Source: Onstottus_B sp035558335 (GTDB lineage Bacteria; Acidobacteriota; Blastocatellia; UBA7656). Taken from it: a DNA stretch of 36,094 nucleotides. The stretch's first letter is position 1. Each line of letters starts with the position of its first letter. A program made the position numbers and the translations under genes. Shown here piece after piece: positions 24,598 to 32,856 of the stretch. Location: positions 1 to 36,094 of the forward strand of contig DATMCM010000180.1 of the NCBI GenBank assembly GCA_035558335.1. Reading direction: 5' to 3'. The notes under the pieces are model-generated. The model was not told where the DNA came from. It did not search any database and worked only from the letters and a program-made list of their open reading frames with translations.

Positions 24598-27207
24598 ATG
24601 AAAGAAAAATATTTTCCGCAGGAAATTGAGCAAAAGTGGCAAAAGCGGTGGGCCGACGAGAAGACCTTCGAAGTCACCGAAGATCCACAGCGCGAAAAGT
24701 TTTACTGCCTGGAAATGCTAGCCTACACGTCGGGGCGCGCTCACATTGGTCACGTCAGCAATTACTCAATCGGTGATGCACTTGCCTGGTACAAGCGCAT
24801 GCGAGGCTTCAATGTGCTGCACCCGTTCGGATGGGATGCCTTCGGCCAGCCCGCTGAGACTGCCGCCATCAAAGATGGCACCGACCCGGAGAAGTTTACC
24901 CGCGATGCCATCGCGACGATGAAAGAGCAGCTTATGCGGATGGGCATCAGCTACGATTGGTCGCGGGAGGTGGCAACGTGCGATCCCCAGTACTACAAAT
25001 GGAACCAATGGTTCTTCATTCGAATGTGGGAGCGCGGGATGCTCTATCGCAAGCTTGCGCCGGTAAACTGGTGCCCGAGAGAAGACATCTCGCTGTCGAA
25101 TGAACAGGCTTCCGGCGGCGTGTGCTGGCGTTGCGGCTCGCCGGTGATTCAAAAACAGTTGATGCAGTGGTTCGCCCGCATCACCGATTACGCCGATCAG
25201 TTGCTGGACGATCTGGACAAGTTGGAAGGGAAGTGGCCGGATCGCGTTATCGCCATGCAGCGCAACTGGATCGGCCGAAGCCGCGGCGCTGAGGTTCGAT
25301 TCCAGATCGCTGACAGCGACGAGTCGATCACCGTATTCACGACTCGTATTGACACGATCTTCGGCGCGAACGCGATAGCGTTGGCGCCCGAGCATCCGGC
25401 AATCGAAGGGATTCTTGAGGACAAGCCAAGCCGCGACGAAGTCCTGGCCTTTGCCGAGCAGTTGAAGGAACAACGCAAGACTCGCGAGCTTGAACAAGTC
25501 GAGAAAGAGGGCATCTTCACCGGCGGCTACGCAATAAACCCGTTCAATCAGGAGCGACTGCCAATCTGGATCGCTAACTTCGTGCTGATCGAATACGGCA
25601 CGGGCGCGATCATGGCGGTGCCTTCGGGTGATCAGCGCGACTTCGAGTTCTCGCGGAAATACAACCTGCCGTTCCGCCAGATCAAGCTGACCGCCGACGG
25701 GCGCGAGATACCAGCCGATGAGCTGGAAGCCCCCGACGAAGATTGGACGACCACGGTCAACACAGGCGAGTGGAGCGGCTTGTCCTCCGAGGCAGCGAAC
25801 CGGCTAATGACCGAGTACGCCGAGGCTCACGGGTTCGGGAAAGGAGCCATTACCTACAAACTCCGTGACTGGGGGATCTCCCGCCAGCGCTACTGGGGGA
25901 CGCCGGTTCCGATGATTCATTGTGAACGGGATGGAATCGTTCCCGTGCCCGACGACCAATTGCCGGTTGTCTTGCCGAAGGGTGTGAACTTGAAAGTCGA
26001 GGGAGGCTCGCCGCTCGATCACGTTCCCGCGTTCGTAAACGTGACCTGTCCGAAATGCGGAGGCCCGGCGCGGCGCGACACCGACACGATGGACACCTTT
26101 GTCGATTCGAACTGGTACTACTTTCGTTACTGCGATCCGCACAACGACCAGCAGCCTTTCGATCTCGAGAAAGTCGCATACTGGCTGCCCGTCGATCAGT
26201 ACATCGGAGGGATCGAGCACGCAGTGCTTCATTTGATCTACACGCGCTACTGGACAAAAGTTATGCGCGATCTTGGGCTTGTAAAGCTTGATGAGCCGAT
26301 CGCTCGTCTGTTGACTCAGGGCATGGTGAGCAAGGAAACATACTTTTGTCCCGATCACGAATGGCTGTTTCCCGAGCAGGTTACAGAAGAGAAGACCTGC
26401 TCGATTTGTGGGAAGAAGGTCATCACCGGCCGTGTGGAGAAGATGTCGAAGTCGAAGAAGAACGCGGTGGATCCAATCGAGATGATCAACATACACGGAG
26501 CGGATGCTTTGCGACTGTTTGTGCTCTTCTCGGGACCGCCTGACAAAGACAAGGAATGGTCGGACACAGGCTTTGAAGGCGCGTCTCGGTACTTGCAGCG
26601 TGTGTGGCGCATTGTTTACAAGTGGCATAGCCGCGTTGGTAATGCAACAACATCGGACAGCGGAGTGTCCGTCGAGCAAGGGTTGACTGAGTATCAGCGC
26701 AAGCTTCGCCGGCGGACGCATCAGATCATTCGCGCGATCACCGAGAATTACGAAGAGAGATTGCACCTGAACACGTGTATCTCGTCGTTGATGGAGCTGA
26801 CAAACGAGATCTACACTTTCGATCAATCAGTCGAGAAGAATCAGGGGCCGAGCGAAGTCGATGTTCAGGTCGCGCGGGAAGCGATAGACTCGCTCATCGC
26901 AATGCTTACGCCGTTCGCTCCACATGCCGCCGAAGAGATGTGGGAGGCTTATGGTCACTCGGAAAGCCTTGCAGCTACCCGCTGGCCTGAGTTCGATGAG
27001 GAGCTGGCGCGTGAAGAAGAAATAGAGGTCGCGGTGCAAGTGAACGGCAAGCTTCGCAGCCGAATTTTTGCGAGCCCTGAGGCGAGCGAAGATGATCTCC
27101 GCCAGGCTGCTCTTGCGGATGAAAGAGTTCAAGCGTCAGCGGCGGGCCGCGGTGTGGCGAAGATCATCGTCGTGCCGCGAAAGCTGGTCAACGTGGTGTT
27201 CAAGTGA
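24598..27207 (+). CDS. leuS: Leucyl-tRNA synthetase
   Basis: The 869-residue enzyme charges tRNA-Leu. It has the class I signatures: HIGH at residues 49-52 (AHIGHVSNYSIGD) and KMSKS at 615-619. Between them are the WDAFGQPAE block, CWRCGSPV, the CP1 editing domain with VFTTRIDTIFGA and GTGAIMAVPSGDQRDFEF, the LRDWGISRQRYWGTPVP strand and the FVDSNWYYFRYCDP segment. Extra CxxC pairs (CPKCGG, CSICGK) suggest zinc sites. The anticodon-binding domain and a short beta-type C-terminal domain (VAVQVNGKLRSRI ... KIIVVPRKLVNVV) are complete. In E. coli leuS leads directly to lptE and holA; here they are 5.6 kb apart. Confidence 0.97.
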   Translation: MKEKYFPQEIEQKWQKRWADEKTFEVTEDPQREKFYCLEMLAYTSGRAHIGHVSNYSIGDALAWYKRMRGFNVLHPFGWDAFGQPAETAAIKDGTDPEKFTRDAIATMKEQLMRMGISYDWSREVATCDPQYYKWNQWFFIRMWERGMLYRKLAPVNWCPREDISLSNEQASGGVCWRCGSPVIQKQLMQWFARITDYADQLLDDLDKLEGKWPDRVIAMQRNWIGRSRGAEVRFQIADSDESITVFTTRIDTIFGANAIALAPEHPAIEGILEDKPSRDEVLAFAEQLKEQRKTRELEQVEKEGIFTGGYAINPFNQERLPIWIANFVLIEYGTGAIMAVPSGDQRDFEFSRKYNLPFRQIKLTADGREIPADELEAPDEDWTTTVNTGEWSGLSSEAANRLMTEYAEAHGFGKGAITYKLRDWGISRQRYWGTPVPMIHCERDGIVPVPDDQLPVVLPKGVNLKVEGGSPLDHVPAFVNVTCPKCGGPARRDTDTMDTFVDSNWYYFRYCDPHNDQQPFDLEKVAYWLPVDQYIGGIEHAVLHLIYTRYWTKVMRDLGLVKLDEPIARLLTQGMVSKETYFCPDHEWLFPEQVTEEKTCSICGKKVITGRVEKMSKSKKNAVDPIEMINIHGADALRLFVLFSGPPDKDKEWSDTGFEGASRYLQRVWRIVYKWHSRVGNATTSDSGVSVEQGLTEYQRKLRRRTHQIIRAITENYEERLHLNTCISSLMELTNEIYTFDQSVEKNQGPSEVDVQVAREAIDSLIAMLTPFAPHAAEEMWEAYGHSESLAATRWPEFDEELAREEEIEVAVQVNGKLRSRIFASPEASEDDLRQAALADERVQASAAGRGVAKIIVVPRKLVNVVFK

Positions 27208-27224
27208 TTCACTTGAAATAACCG

Positions 27225-27269
27225 GAGCGGTCGGCGCGATAAAGTGACTGGATCTTTCGCCGACCGCTC
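27225..27269. terminator. GC-rich hairpin after leuS
   Basis: GAGCGGTCGGCG at 27225-27236 pairs perfectly over 12 bp with CGCCGACCGCTC at 27258-27269. The 21-base loop holds an inner AAAG/CTTT pairing. It starts 18 bases after the leuS stop but lacks a T-run, so termination strength is uncertain. Confidence 0.6.
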
Positions 27270-27348
27270 TATCAACCTCAAAACCGAGTGTTCAATGACT
27301 TGCGCAAACCCTCATCAGCGTTCCTATTGCGACTTCTACGCAACAAAT

Positions 27349-28455
27349 CTAGACAGTCCCCGGCGGCTTATTTTGAGCTGCGATGGCCTTCATTAGCTCG
27401 TCGAGTTTGTCTTTCACGTCGATCATCGCGTCTCTTGACTCGCGGGCTTCTTTAGGTGTTTGTCCCACTTCGGTGGGAGTGGGCACTTCCTTGGGCGATT
27501 TCTGTTTTTCCTCAGGCGCTTTGCCGGATGATCGGATAGTGACGATCTTGTTAAGCATGTCGAACCAGAATGGAGCGCCCAGAGAGGCAGCTCCCGCGGT
27601 TAGTAACAGCCCGAAGATCTTTATTACCCACGCCCAGCTCCAAGCCCCACCCGGCCAATTCCTTTTGTCGGTCCATCCTAATGGTATGCCCAGCCCCTCT
27701 AAAGCGTTGCTCTTCTCAGCAAAGTCTTTAAACGCAACCTCAAGGGGTTGAGTCTTGCCGTCGTGCGTTACGGTTGGAGGCTGCTGCGCCGCAGTCTTCT
27801 CGGCCATCGCAGTTAGCGATGCGCGCAGAGCGGAGTCAGACGAGAGCCGCTGGGTAATCATTATCGTATCGACGTTGAGTGCGACCGTGAATACCAGCGC
27901 GAGCGCAAACGTCAATGCCTGAGTCTTTCGCTTATACCAGCCCGACACTCGCTCCATTGAGTCGTTAAACCAGGTTTGGACGTTCTCAGCAACTTTCCCG
28001 AGAGCCGTCTCCCCGGTGTTCACAGCTCCTCTGATCGAGTTCTCTGCGTCATCTACAAGGACAAGCAGCGCATAGCCCACCTGCTTATCTACGACGCCGT
28101 CTGTCCCTGCCTTTATGATTGCCTGTCGAATTCCGTCGAAGGTATCGCGACCCGACGAACCGGATGGAGCAATCAGGTCCATCAAAGCCAGCGCAAAGGT
28201 TCGAGACGGAATATAGGATGGAAGTGTCTTACTATCCCGGTACAACGACTGGATCAAGGGGAGACTATAGAAGCCATCTAATAGTTCTGAGTTGTCCTTA
28301 TAGTTAAGGAGATTTCGAATACCGTGGGCAAGATTCTTCGCGCGCCAGCTCGTCACGGAAGCAATCAGCTCGTTGGCTGCGGTGCAGACAAGGCTCAAGG
28401 ACAGGAAGATAAAAATCACTCCGGTCGCTACTTCGAGAGTCGACGAACCAAACAT
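27349..28455 (-). CDS. Membrane protein of unknown function, three predicted helices
   Basis: I place the start at ATG 28455, with AAAGGAGA five bases upstream; a 110-codon open frame beyond it lacks any protein-like character. The 368-residue product has a first membrane helix at about 8-32 (EVATGVIFIFLSLSLVCTAA), a soluble helical region, a second at 178-200 (ALTFALALVFTVALNVDTI), another soluble stretch and a third at 276-300 with conserved-looking FWFDMLNKIVTIRSSG. A charged Pro/Lys/Glu-rich tail ends in a coiled helix. I recognise no catalytic motif. It resembles uncharacterised membrane proteins found across phyla. It stands alone on the minus strand within the region that splits leuS from lptE. 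Confidence 0.75.
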   Translation of the reverse strand: MFGSSTLEVATGVIFIFLSLSLVCTAANELIASVTSWRAKNLAHGIRNLLNYKDNSELLDGFYSLPLIQSLYRDSKTLPSYIPSRTFALALMDLIAPSGSSGRDTFDGIRQAIIKAGTDGVVDKQVGYALLVLVDDAENSIRGAVNTGETALGKVAENVQTWFNDSMERVSGWYKRKTQALTFALALVFTVALNVDTIMITQRLSSDSALRASLTAMAEKTAAQQPPTVTHDGKTQPLEVAFKDFAEKSNALEGLGIPLGWTDKRNWPGGAWSWAWVIKIFGLLLTAGAASLGAPFWFDMLNKIVTIRSSGKAPEEKQKSPKEVPTPTEVGQTPKEARESRDAMIDVKDKLDELMKAIAAQNKPPGTV

Positions 28456-29144
28456 GGGGTCTCCTTTCCCTGGAAGTCCGTTCCTGTGGAGTCGCTTCGG
28501 ATTCGATCTGAGCGCAAGCGGCAATGTCGGCTTCAAATAACCGGCTCTTCGAGAACCTTCTTGTTCGTTTGTGCTTCTGTTGCAATCGCTGAATAGGAAG
28601 CGGCCTCTAAACCAGTCGCTATTGTCATGATCAACACAGCCCAAAAGGCCTTGTTGTCTTTGCTTCACATCGCGAACCGGTCTGTAACTGACACAACTTT
28701 CTGGTCTAAGATGGCCGCGAGGATAGCACCTTGCCTGAACGAAAGCAACCTGAAGGGTGCATGAAGTACGCTCTCCAAACCCCACCGATCAAGACGCTTG
28801 CGCGGCTTACGTCAAGTTGACTGAAGGCTAGGGTAGACGACGGCTTTGGGTCCCGTTTCTCTCGGCGACAAAGGGTTTATTCAACGACAAAGGGCCAGTC
28901 GAAGTTCCTGCTAGTCCTCGCAACCAAAACGTTTGCTGCAACGAGTTTAGCTCGCCTCGTTATCTCGGCTGAGACCTCTTACCTCCCCTGGCAACGTCCG
29001 GTCATCCGCCGTCTGGCACGGTTGTTGACAAGTGATCCGGCTAGGGGGATCGACTCGGCGATCAGGTACTTCGCAAACTAACCAATCGGTTGGGACGTGA
29101 ATCGAGAATGCAGCAAGCAAAAGATGGGAGTTCGGAGTGAACGT
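28456..29144. other. Long divergent intergenic region
   Basis: About 690 bases separate the membrane-protein gene (-) and the S8 protease gene (+). It contains a perfect TTGACA at 29026-29031 without a convincing -10 partner, and two direct copies of CGACAAAGGG (28866-28875 and 28885-28894, 19 bases apart), which could be an operator. No RNA gene or further coding sequence is supported. Confidence 0.45.
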
Positions 29145-31121
29145 ATGAAGACCACTAATAGCGCTCTTAAGCTGCTAACCGCAGCCTTACTGGTGTCCTC
29201 CTTCCTCATGACGGGCTTTCCGTCCGGAGGGCGCCCTGTTCTAGCTCAATCGAAGGCGAAGCCGCCACAGACCTCACCACCCAAGCCACCGCAGGCCTCG
29301 CCGCCAGAAGTTCAGGCTTCCAAAGTCTCTTCCGATTTACAGGATGCGTTCGGCCATGCTCCTGAACGACTCGTTCGAGTAATCGTTGACATGAAGCCTG
29401 CACCGCTAACTAGCGCGTTCACCAAGCTCAGAGCGAAAGTCGGCGACGCTGGCGGGGTCGTGATCAGGAATCTGAACGGCGGGAAGACGGTGGCCGTCGA
29501 GATTCCCGCCGGTGCTATCCCTGCCCTGGCCACCGATGACGGCGTCAAGTACATATGTGTTGATAGAACGACTCAGGTGGCGGGTCATCTTGAGACGACG
29601 ACGGGAGCTGCTCAGGCCAGAAGCTATGGCACTCCGTCAACCGGACCGATTGATGGCTATGGCGTCGGCATCGCTATCCTCGATTCAGGTGTTTATGCTG
29701 CTCACCATTCGTTTCAATCCGGCAGGGTCGTAGCAAGCATCGATTTCACGGGCGAGGGAAGAACAGACGATCCTTTTGGTCACGGCACGCACGTCGCCGC
29801 GGTGGCCGCCGGAAACAACCACGTTTCCAACGGCGCCTACACCGGTGTGGCTCCGCGAGCGAAGCTTATCAATGTCAGGGTGCTTGACTCGCAAGGTCGC
29901 GGCTCACTATCAAATACTATTGCAGGCATCGACTGGTGCATCGCTAACAAGGCTCTCTACAACATTCGCGTCCTTAACCTGAGCCTCGGCGCAACGGCGG
30001 TTGATTCCTATGTGAACGATCCTCTATGCCAGGCCGTACGAAGAGCCTTCGACGCCGGGCTGGTTGTGTGCGTGGCCGCCGGGAACTCGGGCAAGGATGA
30101 GAATGGAAGCAAGGTATTCGGAGCCATTCACTCGCCGGGAATTGAACCTGCTGCGCTCACCGTTGGGGCCGCAAACACCTTCGGAACCAACTCGCGCGCG
30201 GACGACTCGGTTGCGAGCTTCAGTTCTCGAGGACCGACGCGCGGATACTACGTCGACGCGTTTGGCGTGAAGCACTACGACAATCTGATCAAGCCTGATC
30301 TGATTGCGCCCGGCAACAAGATACTTGAGGCTGAATCCCCAAACAATCGTCTCGTGACTGCTAATCCATTGCTTGAGGGCTACGTCAGCACTTCGCCCTA
30401 TCACGATATGATGAACATGAGTGGCACTTCAATGGCAACGCCCGCCGTTGCCGGTGCGGCTGCGCTCCTGTTGCAGAGGAACCCCCATCTCACTCCGAAT
30501 CTGGTCAAGGCTCTCCTTGAGTACACCGCTCAACCACTTGCCGGTGTCAGCAACTACGACCAGGGAGCCGGGGAACTGAACATCGAAGGGGCCGTGAGGC
30601 TCGCGGGCCTGGTGAGGACCGATCTAGTCGGGCGGCAGTTGGGCGATCTTCTACTCACCGGCGCGACGCCCGCGGCGTCGACAACCATTGCAGGCTACTC
30701 GTTCAGTTGGGGCGGCGGAATCATCCAGAAGTGGAACTTTATCTACGGGTCCGCCCTGATAACGAAATTTCAGGGCATTTACGGTACCGGAGTGCTGCTT
30801 ACAAACGGAACCCTCTTAGCTGGCGGCGTCCTTCTGTCGGACGGTACCTTGTTGTCATCCGGCACGTTGTTGTCGCAAGGCGTGCTTCTGGCGGATGGCA
30901 CGGTTCTATCAAGCGGAACACTGTTATCTGAAGGAACCTTGCTGGCAAGCGGCGTGCTCCTGGCGGATGGGGTTTTGCTGGCAGACGGAGTCCTGCTCTC
31001 AGACTTCACATTGGCTTCCTCGACGTCGGCGTCCGTAGCGCAAAGTCTCGCAATGGCTGCGTTGACCGGTGATCAGACTGCGAGCATGCAGCCCGAACCC
31101 GACCCAGACCCAACAAACTAG
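29145..31121 (+). CDS. Secreted S8 (subtilisin-like) serine protease with C-terminal hexapeptide repeats
   Basis: The 658-residue product starts at ATG 29145 with GGAG upstream. It has a signal peptide (about 1-35), a Pro/Lys linker, and an I9-like propeptide region (RLVRVIVDMKPAP ... VAVEIPAGAIPALATDDGVK). The protease domain has a complete triad: Asp180 (AILDSGV), His213 (GHGTHVAAVAAGN) and Ser429 (MSGTSMATPAVAGAAAL), plus the oxyanion Asn in VAAGNSG. After the catalytic domain come a FSWGGG segment, then twelve tandem six-residue repeats of the form G-[VT]-[LV]-L-x-x at residues 549-620, then an acidic Pro/Asp tail. The gene leads a tight run: GNAT starts 30 bases later and the J-PilZ gene overlaps that. 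The repeats may form a beta-solenoid or surface-attachment module. Confidence 0.9.
   Translation: MKTTNSALKLLTAALLVSSFLMTGFPSGGRPVLAQSKAKPPQTSPPKPPQASPPEVQASKVSSDLQDAFGHAPERLVRVIVDMKPAPLTSAFTKLRAKVGDAGGVVIRNLNGGKTVAVEIPAGAIPALATDDGVKYICVDRTTQVAGHLETTTGAAQARSYGTPSTGPIDGYGVGIAILDSGVYAAHHSFQSGRVVASIDFTGEGRTDDPFGHGTHVAAVAAGNNHVSNGAYTGVAPRAKLINVRVLDSQGRGSLSNTIAGIDWCIANKALYNIRVLNLSLGATAVDSYVNDPLCQAVRRAFDAGLVVCVAAGNSGKDENGSKVFGAIHSPGIEPAALTVGAANTFGTNSRADDSVASFSSRGPTRGYYVDAFGVKHYDNLIKPDLIAPGNKILEAESPNNRLVTANPLLEGYVSTSPYHDMMNMSGTSMATPAVAGAAALLLQRNPHLTPNLVKALLEYTAQPLAGVSNYDQGAGELNIEGAVRLAGLVRTDLVGRQLGDLLLTGATPAASTTIAGYSFSWGGGIIQKWNFIYGSALITKFQGIYGTGVLLTNGTLLAGGVLLSDGTLLSSGTLLSQGVLLADGTVLSSGTLLSEGTLLASGVLLADGVLLADGVLLSDFTLASSTSASVAQSLAMAALTGDQTASMQPEPDPDPTN
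30789..31004 (+). repeat. Twelve tandem hexapeptide-coding repeats in the S8 protease
   Basis: The 216 bases encode twelve consecutive units such as GVLLSD, GTLLSS, GTLLSQ, GVLLAD and GTLLSE. Positions 1 and 4 (Gly, Leu) are invariant and positions 2 and 3 are V/T and L/V. Codons differ between units, so the protein pattern is kept by selection rather than by recent DNA duplication, except for the near-identical GVLLAD units near 30949-30986. Confidence 0.85.
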
Positions 31122-31151
31122 GAACCGTAAGGCTCAAACAGGGAGAAAGCA

Positions 31152-32060
31152 ATGTATCCGCTGACAAAACTGAATGCAAATAATGAGAATCGGCTCCCCA
31201 TTGAATCTCTGAGACGAGCTTCTCTGAGTGTGGATGCTCTAGGCGTCGAAGACGAAGCTGAAGTGGTGGCGTTCCTGGCCCGGCGTCCAATACACACCTT
31301 CGGAATGGCAGGCTTCATCCGGGGCAACGGCATCGTCAGTCCGCACAACCGCGGTACGTTCTATGCGTGTCGCAACAGACGGGGCGAACTGGAAGGGGTC
31401 GCACTGATAGGTCACTTCATCCTCTTCGAGACGCGGAGCGATGCGGCGATCCGAGCTTTCGCTCGACTCGCCCAGGAGCACTCAGATGTCCATATGCTTC
31501 TTGGCGAGAAGGAAAAAGTGGAGACGTTTTGGTCCTATTACGCCAGCGGTGGTCAGGCTCCTCGTCTCTTCTGCCGTGAGTTGCTGCTGGAACAACGATG
31601 GCCGATTGAGGTTCATGAGGAAGTCGCGGGCCTGAGATTGGCGACGCCCGACGATCTGGACCTGATTGTTCGAGCGCACGCTCAAACCGCATTCGAGGAA
31701 AGCGGGGAAGACCCGCTGGTAACCGACCCGGTCGGCTTTCGTCAGCGTTGCGCGCACCGAATCGAACAAGGTCGAACGTGGGTGCTTGTCGAAAATGGGC
31801 GGCTGGTTTTTAAGACCGAGATTGTGGCCGATACTCCCGAAGTTATTTACATCGAGGGTGTGTGGGTCAACCCTCAGGAGCGCGGTAAGGGCTACGGCCA
31901 GCGATGCATGTCTCAACTGACCAGGAGCTTCCTTGCTAGAGCAGGGAGTGTTTGCCTTCTGGTGAACAAGCGGTTCCAGGAGGCGCAGACACTCTACAAG
32001 AAAGTAGGGTTCAAGTTAGTCAGCTCCTACGACACGATCTTCTTGCAACGGGAGCAATGA
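31152..32060 (+). CDS. GNAT family N-acetyltransferase
   Basis: The 302-residue product has an N-terminal region (about 25-150) resembling the DUF4081-type half of two-domain GNATs, and a C-terminal acetyltransferase domain. The latter has VIYIEGVWVNPQERGKGYGQ (motif A, with the acetyl-CoA pyrophosphate loop RGKGYG) and ALYKKVGF-like EAQTLYKKVGFKLVSSYDT (motif B). The acceptor could be a small amine or a protein; the sequence does not say. GGGAGAAAG precedes the ATG. It lies 30 bases after the S8 protease and its TGA overlaps the start of the J-PilZ gene, so the three are almost certainly co-transcribed. Confidence 0.85.
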   Translation: MYPLTKLNANNENRLPIESLRRASLSVDALGVEDEAEVVAFLARRPIHTFGMAGFIRGNGIVSPHNRGTFYACRNRRGELEGVALIGHFILFETRSDAAIRAFARLAQEHSDVHMLLGEKEKVETFWSYYASGGQAPRLFCRELLLEQRWPIEVHEEVAGLRLATPDDLDLIVRAHAQTAFEESGEDPLVTDPVGFRQRCAHRIEQGRTWVLVENGRLVFKTEIVADTPEVIYIEGVWVNPQERGKGYGQRCMSQLTRSFLARAGSVCLLVNKRFQEAQTLYKKVGFKLVSSYDTIFLQREQ

Positions 32061-32788
32061 TGGAGCGAATCGCGACATGCATGTGCGAAGATCGCGAGTT
32101 GACGCTTGATGAGATCGAGTTGCTTGCGAGTCTGGTTATTGACGAGCCCGATCACTATTCGGTGCTGGGGATCGAACGTAGCTCGTCAGCTTCCGAGATA
32201 AACAGCGCATACTGCCGAGCCGTCCAGTTCTTCCACCCACTCAAATACAGACACTTGCTCGAGTCCAGCAACATACTGCATTGGAAACTGAGCTCCGCAT
32301 ACACGCGGATCGTGGAAGCCTTTTCAACACTCTCGAGCCGCGCTCGCCGTCAGAGCTATGACGGAACGCTCAACCGGCAGATCACCGGATCGGTGCGTTC
32401 GCGACAGCGAGGACTTTCATCAGGAAACACGGCGGAGGCGGTATATTCATTGTCGGCCACCCCAGAGTCGACCGCCACACCTAACCTTCCGCCCAACGGA
32501 CGTGAACGACGACGAGTGGAGAGAATCCAGTTGCGTTTGCCGCTTGTAGTAGAGTTTGACCGACACTGGCAAGAGATCACGGAAACAATCGATGTAAGTC
32601 CCCTCGCCGTGAAGTTCAGGCTCGCGCGGCCGGTCGAACTCGGAACGCTAGTGCAGCTCGAGCTGCCTATGCCTCCCGCTTTGAGGACGAGGTCTGACGA
32701 CGAGTTGCTCTACAAAGTCAGCGGGTACGTCATCCAGGCCGCGCCCCAGCCAGGCGGAGAGCTCGTAGTCGTAGCTGAGTTCGTCTAG
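32060..32788 (+). CDS. Degenerate J-domain / PilZ fusion protein
   Basis: The 242-residue product starts at ATG 32060 (or ATG 32057) and overlaps the GNAT stop; GGGAG lies five bases upstream. Residues 31-102 are J-like (DHYSVLGIERSSSASEINSA, then a FSTLSSRARRQSYDG ending), but the catalytic HPD is HPL (59-61), so stimulation of DnaK is doubtful. After a Ser/Pro-rich linker, residues 150-240 are PilZ-like. RRVER contains the RxxxR pair, and IDVSPLAV stands where D/NxSxxG is expected, with Ala replacing Gly. Binding of cyclic di-GMP is possible but not assured. A regulatory or adaptor role for the operon is inference. Confidence 0.75.
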   Translation: MERIATCMCEDRELTLDEIELLASLVIDEPDHYSVLGIERSSSASEINSAYCRAVQFFHPLKYRHLLESSNILHWKLSSAYTRIVEAFSTLSSRARRQSYDGTLNRQITGSVRSRQRGLSSGNTAEAVYSLSATPESTATPNLPPNGRERRRVERIQLRLPLVVEFDRHWQEITETIDVSPLAVKFRLARPVELGTLVQLELPMPPALRTRSDDELLYKVSGYVIQAAPQPGGELVVVAEFV

Positions 32789-32817
32789 CGCTCTTGGCCA
32801 CTCACCGCTCCGCCCGC

Positions 32818-32847
32818 TTGTTTCTTGCGCCTTCCAAAAGCTAGTAT
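32818..32847 (+). promoter_or_regulatory. Candidate promoter for lptE, near-leaderless
   Basis: TAGTAT at 32842-32847 ends nine bases before the ATG at 32857, with a weak TTGTTT at 32818-32823 and an 18-base spacer. A start near 32854 would give an almost leaderless message. No Shine-Dalgarno sequence precedes the ATG. Confidence 0.4.
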
Positions 32848-32856
32848 CCTTTCACG

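Noticed and set aside
25804..26826. 340-codon open frame on the minus strand opposite leuS
   Set aside because: It lies wholly within leuS, which has complete class I synthetase motifs. The antisense product is rich in Arg/His/Val with no domain character, as expected for the shadow of a GC-rich gene.
28456..28785. 110-codon N-terminal extension of the membrane protein
   Set aside because: The segment is Arg/Ser/Cys-rich and not protein-like, and AAAGGAGA directly upstream of ATG 28455 fixes the start there.
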